DNA of 64,000 nucleotides from Micromonospora sp. RP3T (GCF_003027925.1 NZ_PYPS01000017.1:62001-126000), one strand, 5' to 3'; counted from the stretch's first letter, positions 52,567 through 61,961 are shown. Made by a program: numbers and translations. Notes: generated from the sequence alone by a model not told the origin.

Positions 52567-52572
52567 AGTCTA
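52567..52572 (-). promoter_or_regulatory. -10-like TAGACT, leaderless start of the his operon
   Basis: TAGACT on the minus strand ends six bases before the hisD GTG. No convincing -35 was seen in the GC-rich upstream sequence. Confidence 0.5.
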
Positions 52573-52653
52573 GGCCGCCGCCGGTCGGACCGACCGGGGC
52601 CGCCCGCACGCCGGGACGGTGAGCCGGGACACGCAGGCCGGGCGCGGGGGAGC

Positions 52654-52659
52654 TACGCT
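52654..52659 (+). promoter_or_regulatory. -10-like TACGCT, leaderless start
   Basis: TACGCT ends seven bases before GTG 52667. A GGGGGAG precedes it but is too far from the start to serve as a ribosome site. Confidence 0.45.
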
Positions 52660-52666
52660 CGATCAC

Positions 52667-53371
52667 GTGAGCGCACGGCTGCCGGTGTTCCCGCTCGGGA
52701 CCGTCCTCTTCCCCGGGCTGGTCCTTCCGCTGCACATCTTCGAGGAGCGCTACCGAGCCCTGGTCCGCCACCTGGTGGGGCTGCCCGAGGGCGAGCCACG
52801 CGAGTTCGGCGTGGTGGCGATCCAGGCCGGCTGGGAGGTCGCGCCGGCCGGGCCGCCGGGCCGCTCCGGGCTGGCCGGCGGCGAGATCACCCTGCACGAG
52901 GTGGGCTGCACGGCCGAGCTGCGGCAGGTCACCGAGCTGGCCGACGGCGGTTTCGACATCGTCACGGTGGGCCGGCGCCGGTTCCGCGTCGCCGAGATCG
53001 ACGACGACGCCGAGCCGTACCTCACCGCCGAGGTGGAGTGGCTGCCCGAGCCGGCCGGCCCGGACGAGGTGGCCGACGTGCTGGCGGCCCGGGTGATCTC
53101 GGTGTTCCGGCACTATCTCGGCCTGATCCGGCCGGACCAGGAGGAGATCTCCGAGCAGCTCCCGGAGGACCCGACCGTGCTGTCGCACCTGGTCGCGGCG
53201 ACCGCCGCGCTGACCGTCGCCGACCGGCAGCGACTGCTCGCCATCGACGACACCCCCGGCCGGCTCCGCGCCGAGCTGCGCCTGCTCAACCGCGAGTCGG
53301 CGCTGCTGCGTCAGGTCCGGGCGGTGCCGGTGCCGCTCAGCGAGCTGGCGGGCCTTCCGGCGCCGAACTGA
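52667..53371 (+). CDS. Lon N-terminal (substrate-binding) domain protein
   Basis: A 234-residue protein with the LON-N/PUA-like fold alone: [20 protein letters not shown], then [34 protein letters not shown] and [13 protein letters not shown]. There is no AAA or protease domain. Stand-alone LON-N proteins are common in actinobacteria; their role is unknown, though peptide or protein binding is presumed. It is divergent from hisD, and its last 35 bases overlap the end of the convergent DUF2567-type gene. Confidence 0.88.
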   Translation: MSARLPVFPLGTVLFPGLVLPLHIFEERYRALVRHLVGLPEGEPREFGVVAIQAGWEVAPAGPPGRSGLAGGEITLHEVGCTAELRQVTELADGGFDIVTVGRRRFRVAEIDDDAEPYLTAEVEWLPEPAGPDEVADVLAARVISVFRHYLGLIRPDQEEISEQLPEDPTVLSHLVAATAALTVADRQRLLAIDDTPGRLRAELRLLNRESALLRQVRAVPVPLSELAGLPAPN

Positions 53372-54350
53372 ACCCCCGCGGGTCCGGCCGGTCGTCGTCC
53401 CCCGACCCCGGGCCGGCCGACCCCTGGCCACCGACCTCCGACGCCGCCGGCCACCCGGCGACCTCCGACGCGGATGGCCGCTCGCCGCCCGGGCCAGGCG
53501 GGGGCGGCAAACCGCCGTCCGGGCCCGACGCCGCCGGCCACCCGCCGCCCGGGCCCGACGCCGCCGGCCACCCGCCGCCCGGACCGGGCGGGGCCGGCCA
53601 CGCGTCGGGTTCCGGTTCGGGGCGCAGCGACGGCCATCGCGACCAGCCGGCCAGCAACGTGTACGTGACGGCCGCGCCGAACGCCGCGAGCAGCAGGTTG
53701 CCGTGCGGCAGGGGCAGCGGACCGAACCAGTCGACCCCGCCGGCGCGCAGGTCGGCCGGCTTGGTGAAGTCGGTGCCCGGTGGCGCGGTGTCCAGCAGCC
53801 GCTCGAAGGTGCCCAGCCCGATCCGCCGGCCCACCTGCCAGGCCACCACCGCCGCACCGAGGCCGCCCAGCGTCACCGCGAGCAGGCCCACCGGGCCGCG
53901 CCGGCGGCGCAGCAGCACCCACAGGGTGATGGCGGAGAGGACCCCGAAGCCGAGCGCGAGGAGGCTGAACCAGCCGTCGGCCGCGATCGGTTGCTCCGGC
54001 TGCGGGACCGCGTACACCGCTCCGTCCGGCGTCTGCCGCACCGGCGTGCCCGGCGCGGCCCAGGCCCACAGCAGACCCAGCGGCACGCCGAGCGCGGTGA
54101 GCAGCGCCGCCACGCCGAGGACCGCCGCCACCGGCCGGCCGCCGTCGCGGCGCGGGTCGGGTGTCGCGCCGGGCAGTTCCCGGACGACGTCCGGATGGCC
54201 GGCGAGCGGGGCCGCGCCAGGCGCGGTGACCGGGGTGCCGGCGGGCACCGGAAGACCACCGGGCCAGCCGGGCGGCTGCTCGGCGGGCGGCTGCTCCGCG
54301 GCGCCGGTACGGTCGGCGGGCCGCTCGGGATCAGGGGTGTCCGGGCTCAC
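53337..54350 (-). CDS. DUF2567-type membrane protein with Pro/Gly-rich ends
   Basis: A 337-residue protein with four hydrophobic segments: [60 protein letters not shown] and [20 protein letters not shown]. Between them are [17 protein letters not shown] and [20 protein letters not shown], which match my recollection of DUF2567 proteins. The first 70 residues are Pro/Ala-rich, and the last 90 contain tandem [14 protein letters not shown] repeats. GTG 54350 is the furthest reasonable start. Function unknown. Confidence 0.75.
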   Translation of the reverse strand: MSPDTPDPERPADRTGAAEQPPAEQPPGWPGGLPVPAGTPVTAPGAAPLAGHPDVVRELPGATPDPRRDGGRPVAAVLGVAALLTALGVPLGLLWAWAAPGTPVRQTPDGAVYAVPQPEQPIAADGWFSLLALGFGVLSAITLWVLLRRRRGPVGLLAVTLGGLGAAVVAWQVGRRIGLGTFERLLDTAPPGTDFTKPADLRAGGVDWFGPLPLPHGNLLLAAFGAAVTYTLLAGWSRWPSLRPEPEPDAWPAPPGPGGGWPAASGPGGGWPAASGPDGGLPPPPGPGGERPSASEVAGWPAASEVGGQGSAGPGSGDDDRPDPRGFSSAPEGPPAR

Positions 54351-54398
54351 CCGGTGATCCTCTCAGGCCCGGGCACGGCGTGGGGCGGTGGTCGGCGC

Positions 54399-55985
54399 TC
54401 AGCGCGCGAACGGCTCCACCATCACCGCCGCCGCCTTGAGCCAGGCGTGCCGGGTCTCGGCCTGGAGCTGGTGGTACTCGATCGAGGAGCCGGTCTCCAG
54501 CGCCGGGTCATAGGGCACCACCGTGACCGCCCGGGTACGGGTGGCGAAGTGCCGTTCCAGGTCGTCCTGGAGCGAGGTGCGCCCCGGCGTCGGGCAGGAG
54601 ATCAACGTGACCGCGTTGTCGGCCAGCTCGCCCATGCCCACCTCGTGCAGCAGGTCGAGCATCCAGTCCGCGCTGAAGGCGGCGTCCTCACGCGGCACGG
54701 TGGTCACCACGAGCTGGTCGGCGGCCTGCATGACGGTGCGCCAGTTCGGGCTCTCCACGTTGTTGCCGGTGTCCACGCAGACCACCTCGTGGGTGCGGCG
54801 CAGCAGCTCCAGCACCCGCTTGACGGTGAACTGGTCGAGTCGCTGGGCGAAGCGCGGGCTCTCCTCGCCGGCCAGCACGTCGTACGACCCGTCGGCGGCG
54901 TGCCGCAGGTAGTCGTCGAGGTGGGACAGCAGGGTCTCGCCGTCGAGGATCTCGATCTGCGCGAGGTCGTGGACCAGATGGCGGATGGTGCGGGCGTGCC
55001 GGGCGCTGCCGGCGCGCAGGCCCAGCGTGCCCCGCAGCTCGTTGTCGTCCCAGGCGAGCACGCCGCGCCCGCGCACGCTTCCCACGGTCGCGGCGGCGAG
55101 CACGGTGGCGGTGGTCTTGTGCACCCCGCCCTTGGGGTTGGCGAACGCGAGCACCCGGGGGGTGCCCAGCTCGCGGCGGAGCACGCCGGTGGCCCGTTCC
55201 AGCTCGGCGTCCGGCGCCGGGGCGCGCCACCGCGCCGGGGCCGTCTCGATCCGGCCCGGCCGTGCCTCGACCGGCCGACGCGGGGTGGGCACGACGGGTG
55301 GTTCCGGCGTCGGCGGGATGCCGGGCCGGTACCGGCCGCGGTCCAGCAACGCGTAGCGGGACTCCGCGGGCGGCGGGGCGGGGCGGTAGCCGCCGTCGAG
55401 CAGCGAGTATCGCGACTCGACGGGCGCCTCGGCCCGCCCGCGCGGCTCCGGCTCGGGTCGCCAGGACGGCTCGGCCGGCGGCTCCGCGGGGTACGACGGC
55501 TCGGGTCGCCAGGACGGCTCCGCGCGCGGCTCGACCGGGGACTCCGTGGCGTAGGACGGGTCGACGCGCCAGGACGGCTCGCGCGGCTCCGGGGCGTAGG
55601 ACGGCTCGGCCCGCCAGGACGGCTCGGCCAGCGGCTCCGGATCGGTGCGGTACGCCGGTTCCGCCCGGTACGCCGGCTCGCCGTCGAGGCGCGGGTCGGC
55701 GCGGAAGGCCGGGTCCACCCGGAACGTGGCCTCGGCCCGGTAGCCGGGCTCGGCGGCGTACGACCCGTCGGCGGCGCGGCCGACGGCGGCGGCGCGGCCG
55801 GTCCAGCCGGTGCCCGCGCCACGGCGCGGCAGCGCTTCGGGGGGCGGCGGCACGGATTCCTCGGCGTGCCGGTCGGCGTCGGCGTGCTCCGCGCCGCGAC
55901 CGCCGAGCCGGGCCCGGTCGAGCAGCGCCCGCCACCGCGGTGCCGGCTCACCCTGCCGACCCCAGCCGGTCTCGCTGCCGTCCAA
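54399..55985 (-). CDS. MinD/ParA-like ATPase with long repetitive N-terminal region
   Basis: A 528-residue protein. Residues about 265-528 form a ParA/MinD-like domain: VLAFANPKGGVHKTTATVLA with a deviant Walker A, RGVLAWDDNELRGTLGLRAG, EVVCVDTGNNVESPNWRTVM as Walker B region, and LVVTTVPREDAAFSADWMLD. In the Walker loop the usual Gly before Lys is His. The first 265 residues are acidic and disordered, with repeated EPSWR and EPSYA blocks. The TTG start at 55985 has GGGAGGG seven bases upstream. Related proteins in actinomycetes accompany type VII secretion or cell-pole functions, but no ESX genes are nearby. Confidence 0.8.
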   Translation of the reverse strand: MDGSETGWGRQGEPAPRWRALLDRARLGGRGAEHADADRHAEESVPPPPEALPRRGAGTGWTGRAAAVGRAADGSYAAEPGYRAEATFRVDPAFRADPRLDGEPAYRAEPAYRTDPEPLAEPSWRAEPSYAPEPREPSWRVDPSYATESPVEPRAEPSWRPEPSYPAEPPAEPSWRPEPEPRGRAEAPVESRYSLLDGGYRPAPPPAESRYALLDRGRYRPGIPPTPEPPVVPTPRRPVEARPGRIETAPARWRAPAPDAELERATGVLRRELGTPRVLAFANPKGGVHKTTATVLAAATVGSVRGRGVLAWDDNELRGTLGLRAGSARHARTIRHLVHDLAQIEILDGETLLSHLDDYLRHAADGSYDVLAGEESPRFAQRLDQFTVKRVLELLRRTHEVVCVDTGNNVESPNWRTVMQAADQLVVTTVPREDAAFSADWMLDLLHEVGMGELADNAVTLISCPTPGRTSLQDDLERHFATRTRAVTVVPYDPALETGSSIEYHQLQAETRHAWLKAAAVMVEPFAR

Positions 55986-56126
55986 GGATTCGCCCTCCCC
56001 CAGCCCATCGATCTGACGCCTGACAGGCTACGAACGAAACCCTATTCGGACCACTCCCCGCGCCGCACATCGCCCGGTGGCTCTGCTCACCGTGGCACCC
56101 GGCGGACCGGCGCGCATCCGGGTGTC

Positions 56127-56984
56127 TCAGGAGGTGGGAGTGGGATTGGCCGGAGCGGAGCCGGGGACCGGCGACCGACCGGCCGGTGAAGGTCCGCTCA
56201 CTGTCGGTGCGGCTTCCGACGAATCGCCCATTCCGCCGTCCCCGGTCGGACCGGTGTCGGCCGGTGGCCGGGCCACGTCCCGCTGCTCGGGCAGCGGCGG
56301 GGTGAACACGGTCCGGTCCAACCGGGTCACCTCCGGCGCCGGATCCACCATCCGTACCCCGGGACGGTCGGCGAGCGCGCGCAGCGCGGCCGGCGCGGCC
56401 CGCACCACCGCGGCGTAGACACAGGCGCACCCGGCCCGGTAGCCGGCCGCCTCCCGGGCCGCGACCGCCGCGCCGGTGTCGTACTCCCGACGGAGCCCGG
56501 GATCGGCGGTGGCCGCCGGGGCGGCGGCGCGGGCCCGGTAGTCGGCGGCCTCCCGGTCCTTGCGCGCGGCGACCTCGGCCATCCCGCCGACCACGTCGTC
56601 GGGCAGCCGCAGCGCGGCGATCCGGACGATCTCGGTCTGCCGGCCGGGCAGCGGCACGCGCGCGATCACCGCCGAGACCGGTGTCCCGGCCAACGCGGTC
56701 GCCACCCGGGCCGGCGTGAGGTAGGCGGCGAACGTGACGAGCGCCCAGCCGTCCGGCGCGTCGAGCCGGGCCAGCTCCGCGCCGGCGGCCCGCTGGTACG
56801 CCGGCACGGACCCGCCGGCGGTCACCCCGACGCGGGTCACCTCGCCGACCGTACGGTCACCGACCGGCCGGTCCCGCCGCTGCGCGACGGCCACCACCAG
56901 CACCAGCAGCGCGCAGCCGAGCGCGAGCCAGGTGAGCGCCGCGGCACCCGCGCGGCGCGGCGGCGCGGTGTCGTCGTCGTCCAC
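56127..56984 (-). CDS. Hypothetical membrane-anchored protein
   Basis: A 285-residue protein with one N-terminal helix (ALTWLALGCALLVLVVAVAQ) and the remainder outside the cell. The outside part has VTRVGVTAGGSVPAYQRAAG, WALVTFAAYLTPARVATALA and GYRAGCACVYAAVVRAAPAA, with a Cys-x-Cys, and a Pro/Ser-rich C-terminal tail. I do not recognise a family. GTG 56984 lies two bases after the rluD stop, so it is in the same transcript as lspA-rluD. Confidence 0.65.
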   Translation of the reverse strand: MDDDDTAPPRRAGAAALTWLALGCALLVLVVAVAQRRDRPVGDRTVGEVTRVGVTAGGSVPAYQRAAGAELARLDAPDGWALVTFAAYLTPARVATALAGTPVSAVIARVPLPGRQTEIVRIAALRLPDDVVGGMAEVAARKDREAADYRARAAAPAATADPGLRREYDTGAAVAAREAAGYRAGCACVYAAVVRAAPAALRALADRPGVRMVDPAPEVTRLDRTVFTPPLPEQRDVARPPADTGPTGDGGMGDSSEAAPTVSGPSPAGRSPVPGSAPANPTPTS

Positions 56985-56986
56985 GG

Positions 56987-57931
56987 TCAGTCGCGCAGGA
57001 TCTCCAGCGCCCGGGCCAGGTCGTCCGGGTAGTCGCTGACGAACGTGACCTCGTCACCGGTGCGCGGGTGCCGGAAACTCAGCGAGCGGGCGTGCAGCCA
57101 CTGCCGGGACAGCTTGAGCCGGCCCGACAGGGTCGGGTCCGCGCCGTAGGTAAGGTCGCCCACGCAGGGGTGCCGCAGGGTGGAGAAGTGCACCCGGATC
57201 TGGTGCGTGCGCCCGGTCTCCAGCCGCACGTCGAGCAGGCTGGCCGAGGGGAACGCCTCCAGCGTGTCGTAGTGCGTGATGCTCGGCTTGCCGCCGGAGA
57301 CCACCGCCCACCGGTAGTCGTGGTGCGGGTGCCTGTCGATCGGCGCGTCGATGGTGCCACGCAGCGGGTCCGGGTGGCCCTGCACCACGGCGTGGTAGCG
57401 CTTCTCCACCTCGCGCTCCTTGAAGGCGCGCTTCAACGCGGTGTAGGCCAGCTCACTCTTGGCCACCGCCATGATCCCGGTGGTGCCCACGTCGAGCCGG
57501 TGCACCACGCCCTGCCGTTCGGCGGCGCCGCTGGTGGAGATGCGGTGGCCGATGCCGGCCAGCCCGCCGATCACGGTCGGGCCGGTCCAGCCGGGGCTCG
57601 GGTGCGCGGCCACCCCGACCGGCTTGTCGACCACCACGATGTCGTCGTCGGCGTAGACCACGGTCAGGCCGGGCACCGCCTGCGGCACCACGGTCGGCGG
57701 GGCGACCGGCGCGGGCAGCGTGACCTCCAGCCAGGCGCCGGCCTTCACCTTGTGCGAGTTGGCCCGGGCCACGCCGTCGACGAGCGCGTCCCCGGCGTCC
57801 ACGAGCGCCGCCGCGGCGGTGCGGGACAGCCCGAACAGCCGGGACACGGCCTGGTCCAGCCGCATGCCGTCGAGCCCGTCCGGGACCGGCAGGGAGCGGT
57901 GGTCGCCACCGGTGGCGTACGCGGCGGTCAC
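56987..57931 (-). CDS. Pseudouridine synthase, RluA/RluD type
   Basis: A 314-residue enzyme. An N-terminal S4 domain ([20 protein letters not shown]) is followed by the catalytic domain: [20 protein letters not shown], then [20 protein letters not shown] with the catalytic Asp in [24 protein letters not shown], and [20 protein letters not shown]. RluD relatives modify helix 69 of 23S rRNA; the exact target here is inferred. GTG 57931 overlaps the lspA stop (GTGA), the usual lspA-rluD coupling. Confidence 0.95.
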   Translation of the reverse strand: MTAAYATGGDHRSLPVPDGLDGMRLDQAVSRLFGLSRTAAAALVDAGDALVDGVARANSHKVKAGAWLEVTLPAPVAPPTVVPQAVPGLTVVYADDDIVVVDKPVGVAAHPSPGWTGPTVIGGLAGIGHRISTSGAAERQGVVHRLDVGTTGIMAVAKSELAYTALKRAFKEREVEKRYHAVVQGHPDPLRGTIDAPIDRHPHHDYRWAVVSGGKPSITHYDTLEAFPSASLLDVRLETGRTHQIRVHFSTLRHPCVGDLTYGADPTLSGRLKLSRQWLHARSLSFRHPRTGDEVTFVSDYPDDLARALEILRD

Positions 57932-58536
57932 GCGCGCTCCTTCTCGTCGGCCCGGGTGTCGTCGGTGGTGGGTTTCGCGCCGGCCCGGGAGCCGTCGCGC
58001 TGCCGGCCGGTCAGCTCCAGGAAGACCGCCAGCACCACGCCGCAGACCAGCGAGCTGTCGGCCAGGTTGAACACCGGATAGTGCTCGCCGTACGGGCCGA
58101 ACAGGCTGATCATGTCGACCACGTGGCCGACGAAGTGCCCAGGCGCCCGGAAGATCCGGTCGGTGAGGTTGCCCAGCGCTCCGCCCAGCACCAGGCCCAG
58201 CGACACCGCCCACGGCAGTGAGCGCAGCCGCAGCGCCATCCAGCCGATCCACCCGATCACCGCGAACGTGATCAGCGGGAAGATCCAGGTGTGGTCCGCG
58301 CCGATGCTCCAGGCGGCCCCGCTGTTGCGGGTGAGCGTGAAGTAGACGGCGCCGCCGAGCACCGACAGCGGCTCCTCCCGGCCGGGCAGCTCGCTGAGCG
58401 CGAGCTGCTTCGTGCCCAGGTCCGCAAGAAGCGAGAAGAGGGCGACGCCGAGCAGCAGGCCGACCGCCGTACGGCGGGGCGCGGCGCCGGCCCTCGACTC
58501 GGTGGTGCCGGGCCCGGCGGGCGGTGCTGCGGTCAT
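57928..58536 (-). CDS. lspA: Lipoprotein signal peptidase
   Basis: A membrane aspartic protease of about 202 residues that removes signal peptides from lipoproteins after Lgt acts. Four helices are visible; [35 protein letters not shown] with the first catalytic Asp, [20 protein letters not shown] and [19 protein letters not shown] with the second Asp match the family. The first 35 and last 25 residues are charged extensions. ATG 58536 with GGGGAG close upstream is preferred to GTG 58572. Confidence 0.95.
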   Translation of the reverse strand: MTAAPPAGPGTTESRAGAAPRRTAVGLLLGVALFSLLADLGTKQLALSELPGREEPLSVLGGAVYFTLTRNSGAAWSIGADHTWIFPLITFAVIGWIGWMALRLRSLPWAVSLGLVLGGALGNLTDRIFRAPGHFVGHVVDMISLFGPYGEHYPVFNLADSSLVCGVVLAVFLELTGRQRDGSRAGAKPTTDDTRADEKERA

Positions 58537-58606
58537 CTGCTCCCCATCGACGTTCGCGACGGTGGCGGTCACCGTCTGCGGTTCGGCCGCCGGGGAGCGG
58601 ACGACG

Positions 58607-59026
58607 TCAGCGCCGCTCCGCCAGCTGCTTGCAGCTCACGCAGAGGGTGGCCGACGGGAACGCGGCGAGCCGCTCCACCGGGATCGGGTTGCCGCACCGC
58701 TCGCACCAGCCGTAGCCACCCTCGTCGAGCCGCTCCAACGCGCGCTCGACCTGCGTGATCCGCTCCTTGATGCTGTTGGCGAGAGAGATCTCCTGCTCAC
58801 GCTCGAACGTCTTGGTGCCGGTGTCGGCCTGGTCGTCCCCGGCCGAGTCGGTCAGCCGGTCGCGCTGCAGCTCGGTGATCTCGCTCAGCGTCTGATCGTA
58901 CTCGGCGTTGAGCTCGTCCCGCCGCGCCGCCAGCGCGGCCCGGATCTTCTCGGTCTCCGCCGCGCTGCGGGTGGCCTTCGCCACCGGCTTGCGGCCGGCG
59001 GTCCTGGTATCGGCTGGCTTCGCCAT
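58607..59026 (-). CDS. TraR/DksA-family zinc-finger protein
   Basis: A 139-residue protein. A basic N-terminal part is followed by a helical coiled coil (AALAARRDELNAEYDQTLSE and onwards, with TDSAGDDQADTGTKTFEREQ) and a C-terminal zinc finger, YGWCERCGNPIPVERLAAFP then CVSCKQLAERR (C-x2-C-x17-C-x2-C). DksA-type proteins bind the RNA polymerase secondary channel, and the coiled coil with acidic tip fits. ATG 59026 has GGGAG six bases upstream. It has its own promoter about 120 bases upstream. Confidence 0.9.
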   Translation of the reverse strand: MAKPADTRTAGRKPVAKATRSAAETEKIRAALAARRDELNAEYDQTLSEITELQRDRLTDSAGDDQADTGTKTFEREQEISLANSIKERITQVERALERLDEGGYGWCERCGNPIPVERLAAFPSATLCVSCKQLAERR

Positions 59027-59147
59027 CGTCAGCTCCCTCAGCCGCAGTGGCGCGGCGGTCAGCGGTACGTGGGCAGGGGGCACCGGCGCGTCCCCCGCGA
59101 ACGGAACGGGGCACACGGCGACCCGCCGTGCACTCCGGAGGTTGGCA

Positions 59148-59176
59148 AGAATACGGAACGTACAGGCGTCCGACAA
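59148..59176 (-). promoter_or_regulatory. Promoter of the DksA-type gene
   Basis: On the minus strand: -35 TTGTCG (59176-59171), 17-base spacer, -10 TATTCT (59153-59148). It gives a leader of roughly 115 bases before ATG 59026. Confidence 0.6.
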
Positions 59177-59203
59177 CGTGCCGCACCGTCGCTCCGAGTT
59201 TCC

Positions 59204-59228
59204 GCCCCGAAGTGCCAACTATCGGGGC
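59204..59228 (-). terminator. Hairpin after the antiporter gene
   Basis: GCCCCGA and TCGGGGC (59222-59228 and 59204-59210 read on the minus strand) close an 11-base loop 19 bases after the antiporter stop, just upstream of the DksA-type promoter. Confidence 0.6.
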
Positions 59229-59246
59229 AAAAGGAACGCTAGCAGA

Positions 59247-60752
59247 TCAGCCGGTCCGGTCCTCGCCGTACTCCCCAAACCACCGGGCCAGGCGACCGCG
59301 CCGACTGACCGCCCGCAACCGCCGCTCCGCGGCGTCCCGCACCCCCGCGGTGGCCACGATGAGCAGGCTGTCCCCCACCTTCAGCCGGGTGTCCGGGCCG
59401 GGCACGAACCCGACCCCGTCGCGCAGCACCAGCGTGACCGCCGCGCCCACCGGCAGCCGCAGCTCGTCCACGTGCACCCCGCCCAACCGGGAGCCGGGCG
59501 GCACCTCCAACTGGAGCAGGTCGGCCCGCATCCGCTCCAGCGGCGCGGTCTCCAGCAGGATCTCGCTCGCCTCCGCCGGCGCGGTCACGCCCAACCGGCG
59601 AGCCGCCGGAGCGAGCGTGCCGGCCTGGAGCAGCGTGAAGATCACCACCAGCACGAAGACCGCGTCGAAGAGCCGGTCCGCGCCCGGCACCCGCAGCGAG
59701 AGCGGGATGGTGGCCAGCACGATCGGCACCGCGCCGCGCAGCCCGGCCCAGGAGAGGAAGAGCTGCTCGCGCCGGGAGACCCGGAACGGCAGCGCGGAGA
59801 CCGCCACCGACAGCGGCCTGGCGAACAACAGCAGGGCCAGGCCGGTGATCACGGCCGGCAGCACCGCCGCGTCCAGCCGGGTCGGCGAGACCAGCAGCCC
59901 GAGCAGCACGAACAGGCCGATCTGGGCCAGCCAGGCCAGCCCGTCGGCGAACCCGAGGATGGCCTGCCGGTGCGGCAGGTTCGAATTGCCGAGCAGCACC
60001 CCGGCCACGTAGACGGCGAGGAAGCCCGAGGCGTGCAGCACCGAACCGGCCGCGTACGCCAGCACGGTGAAGCCCACCACCGCGATCGGGTAGAGGCCGG
60101 CCGAGGGCAGCGCGGCGCGACGCAGCGCGTACCGTCCGGCCAGGCCCGCGCCCACGCCGACCGCCGCGCCGGCGCCCAACTCGTACCCGAGCAGCAGCGC
60201 CTCGTACCACCAGGGGTGGGCCGCCGCCACGCCGGCCCGGGACAGCAGCAGCACCAGCAGGACCACCGGGGCGTCGTTCATCCCGGACTCGGCCTCCAGC
60301 GTGGCCACCAGCCGGGGCGGCAGGCGCAGCCGGCGCAGTGTGGCGAAGACCGCCGCGGCGTCGGTGGAGGAGAGCACCGCGCCGTAGAGCAGGGCCAGCC
60401 GCCAGTCCAGGCCGAGCAGCAGGTGCACCACCACGCCGACGACCACGATGCTGACCACCACGCCGACCGTGGAGAGCACGGCCGCCAGGCCGAGCACCGG
60501 CCGCAGCGTGCTCCACCGGGCGCTCAGGCCACCCTCGGCGATGATCACGATGAGCGCGCAGAAGCCCAGCACCCGGGTCAGTTCGACGTCGTCGAAGCGG
60601 ATGCCCAGGCCGGCCTCGCCGATGAGTACGCCGAGCGCCAGGTAGACCAGGAGGCTGGGCACGCCGAGCCGGGTGGAGAAGCGCACCGCGCCCACCGCGA
60701 CCAGCAGCACGGCGGCGCCCACCAGCAGCGCGAGGTTCAGCCCCGGCGTCAT
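59247..60752 (-). CDS. CPA1-type cation/proton antiporter with TrkA-C domain
   Basis: A 501-residue potassium or sodium/proton antiporter of the NhaP2/CvrA kind. About twelve helices are present; LLVYLALGVLIGEAGLGIRF, LLYGAVLSSTDAAAVFATLR with the ion-binding Ser-Thr-Asp, and EAESGMNDAPVVLLVLLLSR are the signature regions. Residues about 410-490 form a TrkA-C regulatory domain (EVPPGSRLGGVHVDELRLPV then GPDTRLKVGDSLLIVATAGV). ATG 60752 is 22 bases from the next gene, so the two overlap in transcript. It probably regulates cytoplasmic potassium or pH. Confidence 0.93.
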   Translation of the reverse strand: MTPGLNLALLVGAAVLLVAVGAVRFSTRLGVPSLLVYLALGVLIGEAGLGIRFDDVELTRVLGFCALIVIIAEGGLSARWSTLRPVLGLAAVLSTVGVVVSIVVVGVVVHLLLGLDWRLALLYGAVLSSTDAAAVFATLRRLRLPPRLVATLEAESGMNDAPVVLLVLLLSRAGVAAAHPWWYEALLLGYELGAGAAVGVGAGLAGRYALRRAALPSAGLYPIAVVGFTVLAYAAGSVLHASGFLAVYVAGVLLGNSNLPHRQAILGFADGLAWLAQIGLFVLLGLLVSPTRLDAAVLPAVITGLALLLFARPLSVAVSALPFRVSRREQLFLSWAGLRGAVPIVLATIPLSLRVPGADRLFDAVFVLVVIFTLLQAGTLAPAARRLGVTAPAEASEILLETAPLERMRADLLQLEVPPGSRLGGVHVDELRLPVGAAVTLVLRDGVGFVPGPDTRLKVGDSLLIVATAGVRDAAERRLRAVSRRGRLARWFGEYGEDRTG

Positions 60753-60774
60753 CGCGTACCGGCCCGCCGGACCC

Positions 60775-61083
60775 TCATTCCGCGCTGCCGTCGCGCAGCC
60801 GACGCAGCACCTCGGGCAGGCGGTCGGCCGGGCGCTCGACCAGGAAGAGTTTGTCCCGGCTGGCCGCGCCGGACCGCAGCGACACCACCGCCGGCCGGAC
60901 GCCGAGCGCGTCGGCCAGCGCGCGTCGGGCCGCCTCGGTGGCCCGGCCGTCCACCGCCGGCGCGTGCACGGCGACGACCAGGGCCGGGCCGTACGGCCCG
61001 TCGAACCGGCCGCCCACCCGGGCCCGGGCCGCGCCGGGCTTCACGCGCACCGCGACGGTGAGCGGGGCGTCCGCGGTCGTCAT
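60775..61083 (-). CDS. DUF167 (YggU-type) small protein
   Basis: A 102-residue protein of the conserved DUF167 family: LTVAVRVKPGAARARVGGRF, then LVVAVHAPAVDGRATEAARR and ALADALGVRPAVVSLRSGAA followed by SRDKLFLVE. The V-x-x-x-P-x-V-D-G-K/R-A signature is intact. Function unknown. ATG 61083 lies two bases after the stop of the upstream gene. Confidence 0.9.
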   Translation of the reverse strand: MTTADAPLTVAVRVKPGAARARVGGRFDGPYGPALVVAVHAPAVDGRATEAARRALADALGVRPAVVSLRSGAASRDKLFLVERPADRLPEVLRRLRDGSAE

Positions 61084-61085
61084 GG

Positions 61086-61961
61086 TCAGCGTGGCCGGGC
61101 GTCGGTGAGCAGCGTGGTGGCGGCGGCGCAGTACGCGCACGGCGTGAAGCCGAGCCCGACCGCCTCGGCGACCGGCAACGACTCGGCCGGCCGGCCCACC
61201 AGGTGGGGACAGTCGGCCAGGTGGAAGCGGGGATGGCCGTCGACCACCCGGACCTCGTCGGGCAGTCGCACCAGCCGGGCGACCTCCCCGGCGGAGAGGA
61301 ACTCGGCCGACGGATCGCCGGCGAGCGGCCCGCCCGGGGCGGGCGACGTGGGCGTCGGCTCGGCCGACGGCGGCGCGACCTCCGACTCGACCACCGAGTA
61401 GGCCACGAACGGCGCGGCACCCGGCCCCGTCGGCGGCGAATAGACGCCGGTCGACGGAACGTCCGGCCCCGTCGGTGGTGAATAGGCGCCGGCCGGCGGG
61501 ACGTCCGGCCCGTCGGCCGGCGGGAACCCGTGGATGTCCGGCTCGTCCGGCGGCGGGTACCCGCGAGCGTCCGGCTCGTCCGGCGGCGGATAGACCCCGG
61601 TCGACGGCTCGTCCGGCGGCGCGTAGGCGCGGGCGGGCGGCGCGTAGGGCTCGGCCGCCGGCGGCCCGGGCGGTTGCCGCCACCCGGGTCCACCGGCACC
61701 GACCGTGGACGTGTGATGCGGGACCGGGCTCACCGGCTCGTCCGGGGACGGGCCGGCGGGAACGGTCCGGGAACGCGGGCCGGACTCGCGGCCCGCCGCG
61801 GCCCGGGCCGCGGCCGCCTGGCGGGCGAACACGACGAAGGCGACGGCGGACAGCAGGCTGGCCGCGATCGAGAAGATCAGCAGCGAGCTGGACCCACCGG
61901 CCAGCCCGACCACCAGCAGCACGACCGCGACGAGGATGAGCAGGACGCTGGCGGCTATCAC
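61086..61961 (-). CDS. Membrane protein with Pro-rich repeats and C-terminal Cys cluster
   Basis: A 291-residue protein. Two helices at the start (MIAASVLLILVAVVLLVVGL and LLIFSIAASLLSAVAFVVFA) form a hairpin. Residues about 60-215 are a disordered linker with repeats such as PPDEPDARGYPPPDEPD and AYSPPTGPDVP. The C-terminal 70 residues look folded: GHPRFHLADCPHLVGRPAES and LGFTPCAYCAAATTLL, a His/Cys set (H-x3-C-x-H and C-x2-C) that could bind zinc. It is not a recognised family to me. GTG 61961 is the start. It lies upstream of, and is probably co-transcribed with, DUF167 and the antiporter. Confidence 0.75.
   Translation of the reverse strand: MIAASVLLILVAVVLLVVGLAGGSSSLLIFSIAASLLSAVAFVVFARQAAAARAAAGRESGPRSRTVPAGPSPDEPVSPVPHHTSTVGAGGPGWRQPPGPPAAEPYAPPARAYAPPDEPSTGVYPPPDEPDARGYPPPDEPDIHGFPPADGPDVPPAGAYSPPTGPDVPSTGVYSPPTGPGAAPFVAYSVVESEVAPPSAEPTPTSPAPGGPLAGDPSAEFLSAGEVARLVRLPDEVRVVDGHPRFHLADCPHLVGRPAESLPVAEAVGLGFTPCAYCAAATTLLTDARPR

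Noticed and set aside
50168..53857. A hisC reading frame extended to 1229 codons
   Set aside because: The extension is out of frame with hisD and the Lon-N gene; hisC starts at GTG 51241, overlapping the hisD stop.
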